A stretch of 64,000 bases of DNA from the NCBI RefSeq assembly GCF_022601975.1, contig NZ_JAKVIR010000010.1, forward strand, positions 62,001 through 126,000, written 5' to 3'. Position 1 is the first letter of the stretch; each line of letters opens with the position of its first letter. The notes below the pieces were generated by a model. That model worked only from the letters and a program-made list of their open reading frames with translations, made no database searches and was not told where the DNA came from. The position numbers were made by a program, and so were the translations under genes. Below, in pieces: positions 16,848 through 27,000 of this stretch. This DNA comes from Pontibacter sp. E15-1 (lineage in GTDB: Bacteria > Bacteroidota > Bacteroidia > Cytophagales > Hymenobacteraceae).

Positions 16848-17249
16848 ATGCGCAACGTAGAACATATAGGCATCGCCGTGAAAAATTTCAGCGAGGCAAA
16901 CGCCCTATATTTTAAACTTCTGGGGGTAGAACCATATAAGGCAGAGTTTGTTCCTTCGGAGAACGTAAACACCTCTTTCTTCAAAGTTGGCGACACAAAG
17001 ATTGAGCTGCTGGAGGGAACCTCCGAGGACAGCGCCATCACAAAATTCATCCAGAAGCGGGGAGAGGGCATCCATCACATCGCCTTTGAGGTGGAGGATA
17101 TACTCCAGGAGATGGAGCGCCTGAAGCAGGAAGGGTTTACGCTGCTAAGCGAAGCGCCAAAAAAAGGCGCAGATAACAAGCTGGTGTGTTTCGTGCACCC
17201 CAAGAGCGCCAACGGTGTGCTGATAGAACTGACGCAGGAGATTAAATAG
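16848..17249 (+). CDS. mce: methylmalonyl-CoA epimerase
   Basis: VOC-superfamily metalloenzyme interconverting (2R)- and (2S)-methylmalonyl-CoA, linking propionyl-CoA and the B12-dependent mutase to the TCA cycle. The 133-residue protein starts VEHIGIAVKNF, with the first metal-ligand His. It has the repeat betaalphabetabetabeta layout, GEGIHHIAFEVED with the second His, and ends in a GVLIELTQ strand carrying the conserved Glu. ATG 16848 is preferred over TTG 16842. It stands alone, divergent from iscS. Confidence 0.92.
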   Translation: MRNVEHIGIAVKNFSEANALYFKLLGVEPYKAEFVPSENVNTSFFKVGDTKIELLEGTSEDSAITKFIQKRGEGIHHIAFEVEDILQEMERLKQEGFTLLSEAPKKGADNKLVCFVHPKSANGVLIELTQEIK

Positions 17250-17396
17250 ATTGTTAGTTGTTGATGGTTAATTGTTTTGTGGTTTAGAATGACTCGTATT
17301 CCGTAATATTCTGAAACAAGTATAGCGAACAGGTAATTTTGACTATCAACTGACTACTAACAATCACCTATTAATAACTTTCAATCAACAATTAGA

Positions 17397-17969
17397 ATGA
17401 AACAGCTCATAAATGCAGTGCAGGCGGCAGAAGAGGAAGTACTGCTGGGCAACGTGATTTTATACCCCACCGATACTGTTTGGGGCATTGGCTGTGATGC
17501 GGAGAACATAGCGGCAGTGCAAAAAATCGTGAAGCTAAAGGAACGCAACCCATCCAAAGCCATGATTCTGCTGGTGGCCGACCAGCAAATGCTGCTGCAT
17601 TACGTGCAGGCGCTGCCAGCCGATTTTGAACATGTGGCCGAAGAGCAGGAACGCCCCACTACCTATGTTTTCTCTAACCCGAAAAATCTGCCGAAGGAGT
17701 TGCTGGCAGAAGACGGCACCGTAGCCATTCGTGTAACCAAAGACCCGTTCTGCCACCGCCTCATCCGGCAGATAAGCAGGCCTTTGGTGTCCACCTCTGC
17801 CAATATCAGCGGAGAGCCCGCGCCAAAATCGTTCGCAGACGTATCCGAGGAAATAAAGACGCGGGTGGATTATATAGTGAACTGGCGACAGGAGGACGCG
17901 ATGGATGCACAGCCTTCCCGCATCGTCAAAATCAACCCGGATGGAGGCCAGCAAGTGCTGCGCGATTAG
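17397..17969 (+). CDS. L-threonylcarbamoyladenylate synthase (Sua5/YciO/YrdC family)
   Basis: Makes the threonylcarbamoyl-AMP used for the t6A37 modification of ANN-decoding tRNAs. The 190-residue single-domain protein shows the ATP/threonine-binding face ILYPTDTVWGIGCDA, then KLKERNPSKAMILLVAD, and RPLVSTSANISGEPAP. It lacks the extra C-terminal Sua5 domain, so it is TsaC/YrdC-sized. The 147-bp leader is built from low-complexity TTGTTAGTTGTTGATGG-like repeats. Confidence 0.9.
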   Translation: MKQLINAVQAAEEEVLLGNVILYPTDTVWGIGCDAENIAAVQKIVKLKERNPSKAMILLVADQQMLLHYVQALPADFEHVAEEQERPTTYVFSNPKNLPKELLAEDGTVAIRVTKDPFCHRLIRQISRPLVSTSANISGEPAPKSFADVSEEIKTRVDYIVNWRQEDAMDAQPSRIVKINPDGGQQVLRD

Positions 17970-18194
17970 GTGTGCAGGGTCTGATGCTGTTCTGCCATAC
18001 CGGGTATAGCAGGTGGCATAGACACCTTAAAGGGAGCTTATCCATACCTGCATCATACCTAACGCGACTAGACTATACATACCCAATGCCCGTTCAAGAC
18101 CCTTTCTGCACGATTGAAAGCCCTGTATAGAGCCGTTGGTTTGTAATTCGGGACTTGTAATTCGTAATTGAAAAGGTATTCCCTTAATTTTACA

Positions 18195-18229
18195 CCTCAG
18201 GCTGCGCCACGGCTGCCTGAGGTTTTTTT
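18195..18229 (+). terminator. hairpin with T-run directly upstream of cca (terminator or attenuator)
   Basis: CCTCAGGC (18195-18202) pairs with GCCTGAGG (18215-18222), followed by seven T. The T-run ends only 9 bp before the cca ATG, leaving no room for a promoter in between. It either ends the upstream transcript, with cca depending on readthrough, or works as an attenuator. Confidence 0.65.
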
Positions 18230-18238
18230 ATTTTAAAG

Positions 18239-19666
18239 ATGGATAAAGCAGAACTCCCGGAGCACCCTATATTTAATGTGATAGCTGAAGCAGCAGCCGA
18301 ACTGGGCACCGACGCCTATGTGATCGGTGGGTTTGTGCGCGACCTCGTGCTCAAGCGCCCCTCCAAGGATATAGACATTGTGTGCGTGGGTGATGGCATT
18401 GCCCTTGCGGCGATGGTGGCCCAGAAACTGCCACATCGGCCTAAAGTGGCCATCTTTAAAAACTTCGGGACGGCCATGCTGCGCGCCGATGAGTGGGAGG
18501 TGGAGTTTGTGGGCGCCCGCAAGGAGTCGTACCGGGAGCACTCGCGCAAGCCGGAGGTGGAGCAGGGCACGCTCGACGACGACCTGAAGCGGCGCGACTT
18601 TACTATCAACGCGCTGGGCATCAGCCTGAACAAGCAGAATTACGGTGGGCTGATTGACGAGTTTGGCGGAGTAAAGGACATGAAGCGCAAGATTATCCGA
18701 ACGCCCCTGGAGCCGGGCATCACCTTTTCGGACGACCCGCTGCGCATGATGCGCGCCATTCGATTCGCCTCACAGCTTGGCTTCGACATCGACCCGGATA
18801 CCTTCGACGCCATCACGGAAAACAAGGAGCGCATCAAAATCGTGTCGCAGGAGCGCATCACCGACGAACTGAACAAGATCATCCTTTCCCCAACCCCGAG
18901 CTACGGCTTTAAGCTGCTGTTTGTGTCGGGGCTGCTGCAGCTTGTCTTCCCGAAAATGACGGAGCTGCAGGGCGTGGAGACCATAAACGGAAACTCGCAC
19001 AAAGACAACTTTTACCATACCCTGCAGGTGCTCGACAATGTGGCACAGGTGTCGGATGACCTTTGGCTGCGCTGGGCGGCCATCATGCACGACATTGCCA
19101 AGCCCGACACCAAGCGCTACTCGCCCAAGGTAGGATGGACGTTTCATGGCCACGAGGACCGGGGCGCGCGCATGGTGCCCAAGCTGTTTAAAGACCTGAA
19201 GCTGCCTTTAAATGAGCATATGAAACTGGTGCAGAAACTCGTGCGACTGCATCTGCGTCCCATTGCGCTGGTAAAGGACACGGTAACCGACTCCGCCATC
19301 CGGAGGCTTCTGTTTGAGGCCGGGGATGACGTGGATGCCCTGATGGCACTTTGCCGCGCCGACATCACCTCCAAAAACGACAACAAGGTAAAACGCTACC
19401 TGCAGAATTTCGACAAGGTAGAGAAACGGCTAGTTGAGGTGGAGGAAAGCGATAAAATGCGCAATTTTCAACCTGTTATTACTGGCGAGGTGATTATGGA
19501 GACCTTCGATCTGAAGCCCTCCAAAACCGTGGGCGAGCTAAAAGAGGTGCTGACAGAGGCGATACTGGAAGGGAAAGTGCGAAATGAGTTTGACGAAGCC
19601 TTCGCCTACCTTTTGGAAAAAGGCAAGGAAATGGGGCTTCGCCAAGGGCACTCATCAAACAACTAA
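18239..19666 (+). CDS. cca: CCA tRNA nucleotidyltransferase
   Basis: Adds or repairs the 3' CCA end of tRNAs without a template. Class II head domain: GGFVRDLVLKRPSKDIDIV with metal-binding D44 and D46, the RRDFTINALG loop, and the DDPLRMMRAIRFA motif. A C-terminal HD domain (HSKDNFYHTL, then AIMHDIAKP, residues about 260-400) is present, as in many Bacteroidota and E. coli enzymes with added phosphatase/phosphodiesterase activity. 475 residues; the ATG at 18239 immediately follows a terminator-like hairpin. Confidence 0.95.
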   Translation: MDKAELPEHPIFNVIAEAAAELGTDAYVIGGFVRDLVLKRPSKDIDIVCVGDGIALAAMVAQKLPHRPKVAIFKNFGTAMLRADEWEVEFVGARKESYREHSRKPEVEQGTLDDDLKRRDFTINALGISLNKQNYGGLIDEFGGVKDMKRKIIRTPLEPGITFSDDPLRMMRAIRFASQLGFDIDPDTFDAITENKERIKIVSQERITDELNKIILSPTPSYGFKLLFVSGLLQLVFPKMTELQGVETINGNSHKDNFYHTLQVLDNVAQVSDDLWLRWAAIMHDIAKPDTKRYSPKVGWTFHGHEDRGARMVPKLFKDLKLPLNEHMKLVQKLVRLHLRPIALVKDTVTDSAIRRLLFEAGDDVDALMALCRADITSKNDNKVKRYLQNFDKVEKRLVEVEESDKMRNFQPVITGEVIMETFDLKPSKTVGELKEVLTEAILEGKVRNEFDEAFAYLLEKGKEMGLRQGHSSNN

Positions 19667-19748
19667 AACAAACCTCATTTAGAAGGGAAACGCAAGCATT
19701 AGCAATTTAGTATATTAGTTTTATTTTGTACTAGTGGCGGGTATAGGT

Positions 19749-19781
19749 ATGGCGGGCTTTTAGTTGGCTATTGCCCGCCAT
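19749..19781. terminator. hairpin between convergent cca and the PspC-domain gene
   Basis: ATGGCGGGC (19749-19757) pairs with GCCCGCCAT (19773-19781) across a 15-nt loop. There is no T-run on either side, so termination is inferred only from its position between convergent genes. Confidence 0.4.
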
Positions 19782-19808
19782 ATAGTATAGTGTAAGGGTG
19801 CAGTGTCT

Positions 19809-22337
19809 TTAGCGTCGTTTAACGCTGCTCGGGCCGCTGCTGTCGATGACAGTGTCGGAGGGGTTGCCTTTGTAGGTGATGCGGCTGGCCCCGGAGGCCT
19901 GGGCGCGAAGCTTGGTGGTGGCGTATACCTCCGCCACGCTGGCACCTGTCACGTCGGCATCCACCGAGGTGGCCTTCAGATCCTCGGCATCCACCATGCC
20001 GGCGCCTGTGGCATCCAGCTCAAAGTTCTCGGCCTGGCCTCTAAACTCGCTGATGCACGCTCCGGAGATGTCTACCTTCAGGTTGCGCACGTTCAGGTCG
20101 GCGATGGACTTGATGGCCCCGGAAAAGTTGAGGCGCAGCTCGTCGGATTGGATGGTGCCAATGTCGGCCTTGATGGCGCCGCTCAGCTCAATTTGGCGGA
20201 AATCGGGAGCCACGATCTGGATCAACACTGGGTTGTGCTCGAACAGATTAATGTCTTTTTCGGTGTAGCCGATGCGCAACTCCTGCCCCAGCTTCTCCAC
20301 TTTCGTGCGGCGCAAGCCTTTGTCATCGCTCCGCACGCGCACGCTGTAGCTATTGCCCTGCAAAAGTTGCACATGGTATGGCCCACTCACGTTTACCTCA
20401 CTGAAGTTGTCAAAGTCGAAGGATTTGCTGTTTTTGCTGTATTCGTCGTCATCTAGCAACACGCTGCCACGCAAAACGTTTTCCCTCAGGTCCATGCGGA
20501 GGCTGTTTTCGTCGGGTTCGTCTGTGTCCAGGGTGTCGGTGGCGCAGGTAAGGCACTCGAGCTGGTTGCCGTTTGCCTGCCAGGTGTTGCGCACAATCTT
20601 ATCGGTGCTGTAGTTCTGGGCAAACGAGGCGCTCGGCAGCAAGTAGGTGAATCCGCGCGTCAGGCGCAGCGGCTTGTTCTGCGGCAGCACGATGGTAATA
20701 CTCAGCTCCTGATGGCGAAACTTGGCGTCTCTCTTAAACTCGTAGTTGTTATCGAAGCGCAGCACAGAGTCCTGCTGTAGCACCCGGTACGAGATCATGC
20801 GGGCATTTTGCTTGGCCTCATCCTCTGTGCGGCCCTTTGCCTCGGCGCGCTGAATGATCTCCACGTTGCTGCCGCTGTGGCCCCGCACATCAAAGTAAAC
20901 CCGATATTCGCCTCGGTTGGTATCATATGAATCCAGGGTATTGGTATCATATGCATCCAGGGTAAGGGTGCTGTATGGAGCCACCGGTATGGTTTTGGAG
21001 GTGATCACTTCGCCGGTGCGGCGGAAGTTCGTGGTATGCATGCCGATGGTGGCGGCCATCGTAAACAAACTCACCAGCCATACCCCAAACATCGACCAGC
21101 CTAGTATCGGGCGCAGGAAGATGCGCTTCACGAGCAGGCTCACTGCCAGTATGATCAGTAACAGAAGCGGAATCATCCCTACAAAAAAACCTGCCACCAG
21201 TCCGAGCCTGGGAAAGCCCCCGAGAAGCACGGAGGCCGGAAAATCACCTAAAACAAGATATTGAGACTCATCAACTAAACCAAGGGCAACAAAAAGTGTG
21301 GAGAACAGGGCGATGGTCAACCCGATGGATACCACCAGCAGGATAACGCCCGCGCCAATCCGGATCGCCGTAATCAGGAAAGCCAGCAATGGCCCCAGGG
21401 CAGTGCCAAGCCAGCTGAAGAGCTGGGAGATCAGGCGGATAGGCAGCAGGATAACTTTTGCCAACGGTGTTTCCTCCCCGTTGCTGTCCTTCATGTTCAG
21501 GTTGTCTTTCAGGGTCTTCTCTATACCCACCAGTGTCACGGGGTCGCCCTGCATCTGCATGCGCTCCGTCAGGGTAACGGCTTCGGGCATTGACACCCAA
21601 AGCACGATATAGGCGATCACGCCAAAGCCGCCGAGAAAGATCGACACCAGAAACAGGATGCGCACCACAGACACGTCGACACCGAAGTATTTGGCGATAC
21701 CGCTCGCCACACCGGCCAGTTTCTTGTCTTCCGGGTCGCGGAACAGCTTTTTGGCGTTCGTCTCGGGCAGCTGGGCGTTCTCGGGCATGGCAATCCAGAG
21801 CACCACATACAGCACAACGCCCATTGCGGCGGAAATACCTGCCGAGATGATGCCCAGCAGCACAAACAGCACGAAGAACAGCCTGATCCAGAGCGGGTCG
21901 ACGTTCAGGTAATTGGCCAGGCCAGCCGACACGCCCGCGACCACCTTGCGGTTAACGTCGCGGAATAGCCTGCGAGGGCCGGCGGAGGAAGTATCGGAAG
22001 TGGTATAGGTATCGTGCGGCGCGGAGGCGCGCGGCCCGGCTTGCGGGTTGGGGATTTCCTCTTCCATAGCACCCAGCACCTCAAAATCCGAAACACTGCC
22101 CATGCGCGCCGTCAGGTACTCCACGTCTTCCTTGGAGATAACCTGCTTGCCCGGAGAGAGCCGCGCGGAGAAAATCTCGGCGATGCGCGCCTCGATGTCC
22201 TCTACGATTTCCTCGTGTCCTTCATAAGTAGAAAAATAGGTTCTGATGGAGGCAAGGTATCTGCTGAGCTGCTCATAGCCATCCTCTTCGATATGGAAGA
22301 TGATGCCTTGCAAGTTGATGCTTATGTTCTTTTTCAT
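19809..22337 (-). CDS. PspC-domain membrane protein with C-terminal head-GIN (DUF2807) adhesin-like domain
   Basis: An 842-residue envelope protein. The N-terminal ~100 residues form a small cytoplasmic domain. Two PspC domains follow in tandem (RRLFRDVNRKVVAGVSAGLA and KKLFRDPEDKKLAGVASGIA), each with a membrane hairpin ending in VLWIAMPE or VLWVSMPE. Several more transmembrane segments follow (about 300-450). The C-terminal half is predicted periplasmic, with a beta-helix-like domain of regularly spaced LSGAIKADIG, FSGAIKSIAD and ISGACISEF turns. PspC domains sense membrane stress in other bacteria. The gene overlaps the upstream padR by 4 bp (ATGA), so the two are translationally coupled and the regulator probably controls this protein. 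Confidence 0.85.
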   Translation of the reverse strand: MKKNISINLQGIIFHIEEDGYEQLSRYLASIRTYFSTYEGHEEIVEDIEARIAEIFSARLSPGKQVISKEDVEYLTARMGSVSDFEVLGAMEEEIPNPQAGPRASAPHDTYTTSDTSSAGPRRLFRDVNRKVVAGVSAGLANYLNVDPLWIRLFFVLFVLLGIISAGISAAMGVVLYVVLWIAMPENAQLPETNAKKLFRDPEDKKLAGVASGIAKYFGVDVSVVRILFLVSIFLGGFGVIAYIVLWVSMPEAVTLTERMQMQGDPVTLVGIEKTLKDNLNMKDSNGEETPLAKVILLPIRLISQLFSWLGTALGPLLAFLITAIRIGAGVILLVVSIGLTIALFSTLFVALGLVDESQYLVLGDFPASVLLGGFPRLGLVAGFFVGMIPLLLLIILAVSLLVKRIFLRPILGWSMFGVWLVSLFTMAATIGMHTTNFRRTGEVITSKTIPVAPYSTLTLDAYDTNTLDSYDTNRGEYRVYFDVRGHSGSNVEIIQRAEAKGRTEDEAKQNARMISYRVLQQDSVLRFDNNYEFKRDAKFRHQELSITIVLPQNKPLRLTRGFTYLLPSASFAQNYSTDKIVRNTWQANGNQLECLTCATDTLDTDEPDENSLRMDLRENVLRGSVLLDDDEYSKNSKSFDFDNFSEVNVSGPYHVQLLQGNSYSVRVRSDDKGLRRTKVEKLGQELRIGYTEKDINLFEHNPVLIQIVAPDFRQIELSGAIKADIGTIQSDELRLNFSGAIKSIADLNVRNLKVDISGACISEFRGQAENFELDATGAGMVDAEDLKATSVDADVTGASVAEVYATTKLRAQASGASRITYKGNPSDTVIDSSGPSSVKRR

Positions 22338-22678
22338 AATTGCTGCGCTTTCTTGTTTTGGATAATGTAATCAGTGGAGGCAACTAGGTCGGACCAGGTT
22401 AGGCGGAGCTGCTCTAAGAACTCGCGTCCGGTATCGGTAAGGGTATAGTATTTGCGTGGCGGCCCCGAGGTCGACTCTACCCAGTTGTAGTCGAGAAGCA
22501 ACGCGTTTTTGAGGCGGGTGAGCAAAGGGTAGAGCGTACCCTCCACAACGATCATCCTGGCCGCTGTCAGCTCTTCCAACATATCGGACGCATATACTTC
22601 ACCACGAGAGATAATCTCCAGGATGCAGAACTCCAGAATTCCCTTCCGCATCTGCACTTGTGTGTTTTCTACTTTCAT
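22334..22678 (-). CDS. PadR-family transcriptional regulator
   Basis: A winged-helix repressor of about 114 residues. It contains the PadR signature GILEFCILEIISRGEVYASD for the first helices, then VVEGTLYPLLTRL (recognition helix and wing entry) and GPPRKYYTLTDTGREF (wing), with a short C-terminal dimerisation helix. ATG 22678 is preferred over an upstream in-frame start because it lies 25 bp after a good TATATTTG element. The gene overlaps the PspC-domain gene by 4 bp. Short direct repeats AAGGTACT in its promoter suggest autoregulation. Confidence 0.9.
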   Translation of the reverse strand: MKVENTQVQMRKGILEFCILEIISRGEVYASDMLEELTAARMIVVEGTLYPLLTRLKNALLLDYNWVESTSGPPRKYYTLTDTGREFLEQLRLTWSDLVASTDYIIQNKKAQQL

Positions 22679-22702
22679 GATGATTCCGTTATAATGTTGA
22701 GG

Positions 22703-22739
22703 CAAATATATAATAAGGTACTATGTAACGCAAGGTACT
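22703..22739 (-). promoter_or_regulatory. padR promoter (TTG-N20-TATATTTG) with direct-repeat operator candidate
   Basis: Read on the minus strand, TTG (22731-22733) is followed after 20 bp by TATATTTG (22703-22710), matching the Bacteroidota -33/-7 consensus. On the plus strand AAGGTACT occurs at 22715-22722, in the spacer, and at 22732-22739, over the -33 box; this is a plausible binding site for PadR itself. Confidence 0.6.
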
Positions 22740-22934
22740 GTATAAAAATAATTACGCTTGTTTGCCATATTAGTTGGCTTGGTCTGGGTTTATCTTTATT
22801 TATCAGTATTTTTGAATATAAATTTATTGCCTTGCACGACAACTAAAATGCCTAATGCTGTGTTGCTGCGGTAATTAAGGGCTGTCAGCATGGTTTTGAG
22901 CGATATCAAAAGAGTACATTTTTATTTTTTTCGG

Positions 22935-24050
22935 ATGCAATCCCCTAAACGCTTTTATAAGATGAGATTTGCCTTTATGGCCGCGCTAATGCTTTTGGTC
23001 TGGTCGGCGGCCACGGCGCAGGTGGCCACACCTAAGTACAGCAATGAGTTCCTGAACATTGGCGTGGGAGGGCGGGCGCTGGGTATGGGCAATGTGCAGG
23101 CGGCCATTACCAACGATGCCACCGCCGGCTACTGGAACCCGGCAGGCTTGCTGCGGCTCCAGAACAAGTATAATGTCAGTCTCATGCACTCGGAGCTTTT
23201 CGCGGGCATCGCCAAAAACGACTTCGCCAGCTTTGCCATGCCCCTCGATACCAACAGCGCCCTGGCGGTTTCCGTCATCCGGCTGGGTGTGGACGATATT
23301 GCGGACACGCGCCGCCTGCAGAACGAGTATGGCTATATCCAGTACGACAGCATCCGGTTCTTTTCAGTGGCCGATTATGCCATGCTGTTGTCTTATGCCC
23401 GCCGCAGCAACCTGGTGCGTGGCCTGACGCTGGGAGCCAGTGCCAAAATCATCTACCGCAATGTGGGCGAGTTTGCCAATGCCTATGGCTTCGGCGTGGA
23501 CGCGGGGGCGCAGCTGCAGCGCGGCAACTGGCAGTTTGGCCTGATGGCCAAGGACATTACCACCACCTTTACCGCCTGGACGCACAACGTGGAGGCCCTC
23601 GAAGAGGCCTACCGGCAAACCGGGAACGACCTGCCGGAGAACACCGCAGAGCTTACGTTGCCGCGCGTGGTGCTGGGCCTCGGGCGAACGTTTGATGTTA
23701 CCGACAAACTCTCTGCCCTACTGGCCGCTGACCTCGACTTTACCTTCGACGGCAAACGAAACGTGTGGCTGAAGTCTGACGTGGTGTCCATGGATCCGCA
23801 TGTGGGCCTGGAACTGGCTTATGCCAGTACCGTTTTCGTGCGGGGCGGCATCAACAACTACCAGGAAACCACAAGCTTTGATGGAAGCACCGCCAAGCGG
23901 CTGCAGCCTAACTTCGGCGTGGGTATAAAAACGGCTGGCCTTAGCCTGGATCTGGCCTTGTCCAGGGTAAACAATAGCGAGAGCAATGCGGTGGGCGGCA
24001 CCAACACCTCCTCTGTGATTGTCTCTCTGGCATATTCATTCGATAAATAA
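22935..24050 (+). CDS. porV2: PorV/PorQ-family outer membrane protein (PorV2-like)
   Basis: Predicted outer-membrane beta-barrel of the PorV/FadL-like family. After a signal peptide ending in WSAATAQ come NIGVGGRALGMGNVQAAITN and AGYWNPAGLLRL, the hallmark start of PorV-type proteins. Many amphipathic strands follow, ending in an aromatic-terminated last strand VIVSLAYSFDK. PorV shuttles T9SS cargo to the sortase; the PorV2 form lies beside a giant C25 protease, as here (39 bp downstream). Possible starts are 22890, 22935 and 22962; 22935 or 22962 leave a normal signal peptide. Confidence 0.85.
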   Translation: MQSPKRFYKMRFAFMAALMLLVWSAATAQVATPKYSNEFLNIGVGGRALGMGNVQAAITNDATAGYWNPAGLLRLQNKYNVSLMHSELFAGIAKNDFASFAMPLDTNSALAVSVIRLGVDDIADTRRLQNEYGYIQYDSIRFFSVADYAMLLSYARRSNLVRGLTLGASAKIIYRNVGEFANAYGFGVDAGAQLQRGNWQFGLMAKDITTTFTAWTHNVEALEEAYRQTGNDLPENTAELTLPRVVLGLGRTFDVTDKLSALLAADLDFTFDGKRNVWLKSDVVSMDPHVGLELAYASTVFVRGGINNYQETTSFDGSTAKRLQPNFGVGIKTAGLSLDLALSRVNNSESNAVGGTNTSSVIVSLAYSFDK

Positions 24051-24089
24051 CAACAGCTTCGCGAAAGCCCCTTAGAATTACAATAGTAT

Positions 24090-27000
24090 ATGATGAAGCG
24101 ACTTTTACTTGCCTTTTCTTTGCTCCTGTCCGTTTTTGCGGCGGGCAGTGCGCAGGCGCAGGAACTGTACGGAAACGAATGGATTGATTACTCCAAAACC
24201 TATTACAAGATCAGCGTTGTCAACACAGGCATGCACCGCCTCAGCTACGGGTTTCTGGACAGTCTGGGGCTGCGCAGCGTGAACCCCCAGCACTTGCAGC
24301 TTTTCCGCAGAGGCAAAGAGGTGGCTGTATACGTGGCCGGAGAGGCCGATGGCAGGCTGGATGGCCAGGACTACGTGGAGTTTTACGGAGAGCGCAACGA
24401 CGGAGCTTTAGATAGGGAGTTGTACAAAAACCCCGACCACCAGATACACCAGCTCTACAGCCTGTATACCGACACCGCTGCCTATTTCCTGACGGTGAAC
24501 GCAGCCGGCGGCAAGCGCATGCGCGAGTCTAACCCAGCAGTTACCGGGCGCACACCGGAGCCATACCACCTGCAGAAGGCGGTATACGTAAACGCCGACC
24601 GCTTTAACTTTGGGAAGTTATATGATGCAAATAATAACCTGACACGGATGCCATGGATGGATACTGGAGAGGGTTATTTTTCACACTACTCCATTAACCC
24701 CAGGAACTATGAAATCACTGGCATCCTCAATGTAGAGCAGAGCGGCCCCAAGCCTTTCTTAGAATACGCAACAGTAGGTGCCGATCAGGAATTTCATAAG
24801 CTGAATGTAAATGTGCTTGCGCCTACAGGCTCGAGAAACATCGGCTATTTTGAGTATGACTTTTCTGCTTTTGCCCGGGATCGAAAGAAAGTAGAGTTCT
24901 CTGATATCACTGCGCAGGGTAAGTTTATCCTTCAACTTGTTCCTGTTAAGGCGGCCTCCGGCAACAATAGGGTGAGTTTTACTTACGGTGTGCTGACCTA
25001 TCCACAGAAGCCGACGTTTGTTGGCGCGGCCATGTCCATTTTCACGGATTCAACAAGAGGAGCCAGCCCATACTATAAACTTGCTGGCACGCCAGCCACT
25101 GCTGTCGCCTACGATATCACGGACCCATACGTTCCGGTTCGGGTGGAAGGGGGCACCGATGGTATAGGAAAGGGGTTTGTGGTTGAAGTTCAGGATGGCC
25201 GAACTCATAAATTGTTTATCTCGGATAGTACCAGGCCTTTCAAACCTGCAAAGGTAGGTAGAGGCGGAGTAAGGTTTAGATCTATTGATCCCAATGTATA
25301 TAATTATATTGTCTTGACTAACAAACGCTTGATGAAGGTAGTAAGCGGCAGCCAACTGCCAGCGCCGCAAGCGTACGCTGCCTATCGTGCGTCGGCTGCG
25401 GGAGGAGGGTATGACACAGTGCTATTCAGCATGGAGCAGGTGGTAAACCTGTTTCACTATGGGGAATTCTCTTCCAATGCCATCCGCCGGATGGTGCGGT
25501 ATATGGGGACTTCTACCCGGGCTCCGCAGCTGTTCATAATTGGAAAAGGAGTAAGGTACGCTGATCAAGATTACTATTTTACACATTATCCAGGGAAATT
25601 CAGTTATTATCAAGTTGGAGCGCGACACCCGAAGGTATATGAACTAGACCTTGTGCCAACAGGGATAGTGCCCTCATCCGATATTGTTTTCTCTGCCGAT
25701 TTCAGGAACAACTCCTATGTCCCCAGAGTACCTACAGGGAGACTTTCCGTCACGAAGCCAGAGGAGATCATGGCTTACCTGAATAAGGTGAAAGAGTATG
25801 AGGCGGCGGGCGAGGGAGAAGCCTGGCGCAAAAACGTGTTGCAGTTGGGCGGCGGCAAAACCACCAGCGAAATCAACCAGATATCAAATTACCTGAAAGA
25901 TTATACCCGTATTGCGGAAGGGCCTTTGGTTGGCGCCCATGTGGTAGAGAAGTACAGGCAGAATGTGAGTGAGGTTGTGGAGACAATTAACGTGTCTGAG
26001 CAAATCAACAAAGGCATCTCGTTGCTTACCTTCTTTGGGCATAGCTCACCGGGCACCACTGACCTGGACATCGGTTATGTCTCAAGCGCTGTCAACAATT
26101 ACAATAATAAAGGGAAATACCCCCTGATGCTGATGAATGGATGCAATGCCGGAAACGCCTTTGTGCCCAATTATATCTCTTTCGGGGAAGACTGGCTGAA
26201 GACACCCGACAAAGGCGCAGTTTCACTGATCGCGCACGTGGACGTGGGGTATCCGAATTACCTAAACCTGTACTCGAACTATTTTTATAATGTTGCCTTT
26301 CAGGAGCCGCAGTTTTACGGCACCACACTGGGTGAAGTGCAGAAGGAGACCATCCGGCGCGTGACACAGGTAACAACCAGCGACCTAGCCACGGCGATGG
26401 TTTTGGAAATGGCACTCCAGGGCGACCCGGCCCTGAAGCCATATAACCCAAGCAAGCCAGACTATGTGCTGAAAGAAAGCGGCTTTGAGCTGACAGGGTT
26501 GGACGGAAGCCTGGTGACAGCCTCGGCAGACTCCTTCAAGATAAGCTTCGATGTCGATAATCTGGGCAAAGCCATCACCGACCCAATTTATATTACGGTG
26601 AAAAGAAAGCTGGCAGACAACACTGTGCTGCTGCAGGACAGTATGCAGGTTGATGCGATTATAAAGGGGAGGAGAGTGACGTTGAAGGTGCCAAACAAAG
26701 GCGTTACCGCCTTGGGGATGAACACTTTTGAGATCACACTGGACGGGCCCAACGCAGTGGAGGAGCTGAATGAAGACAACAATACCGTTAGCTTCCAGCA
26801 CTTCTTCCCGATAAGCGGCCTGGCCACGGTATACCCTGCCAACTATAGCATTGTGGGCGCAGCCAACGTGAAACTGGCTGTGCAGGCCACCGTGCTGCGC
26901 GACAACCAGAACTTCTATTTTGAACTTGACACCACCAGTGCCTTCAATAGCCCGCTCCGCCGGTCTCAGACGGTGGCCAACACCATACTTCCCGTGTGGG

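Noticed and set aside
17970..18194. possible riboswitch before cca
   Set aside because: No aptamer core was recognised; only the terminator-like hairpin next to the start is supported.
22807..22814. TATTTTTG as the -7 element of the PorV2 gene
   Set aside because: No -33 element at the right distance, and it lies more than 100 bp from the start codon.
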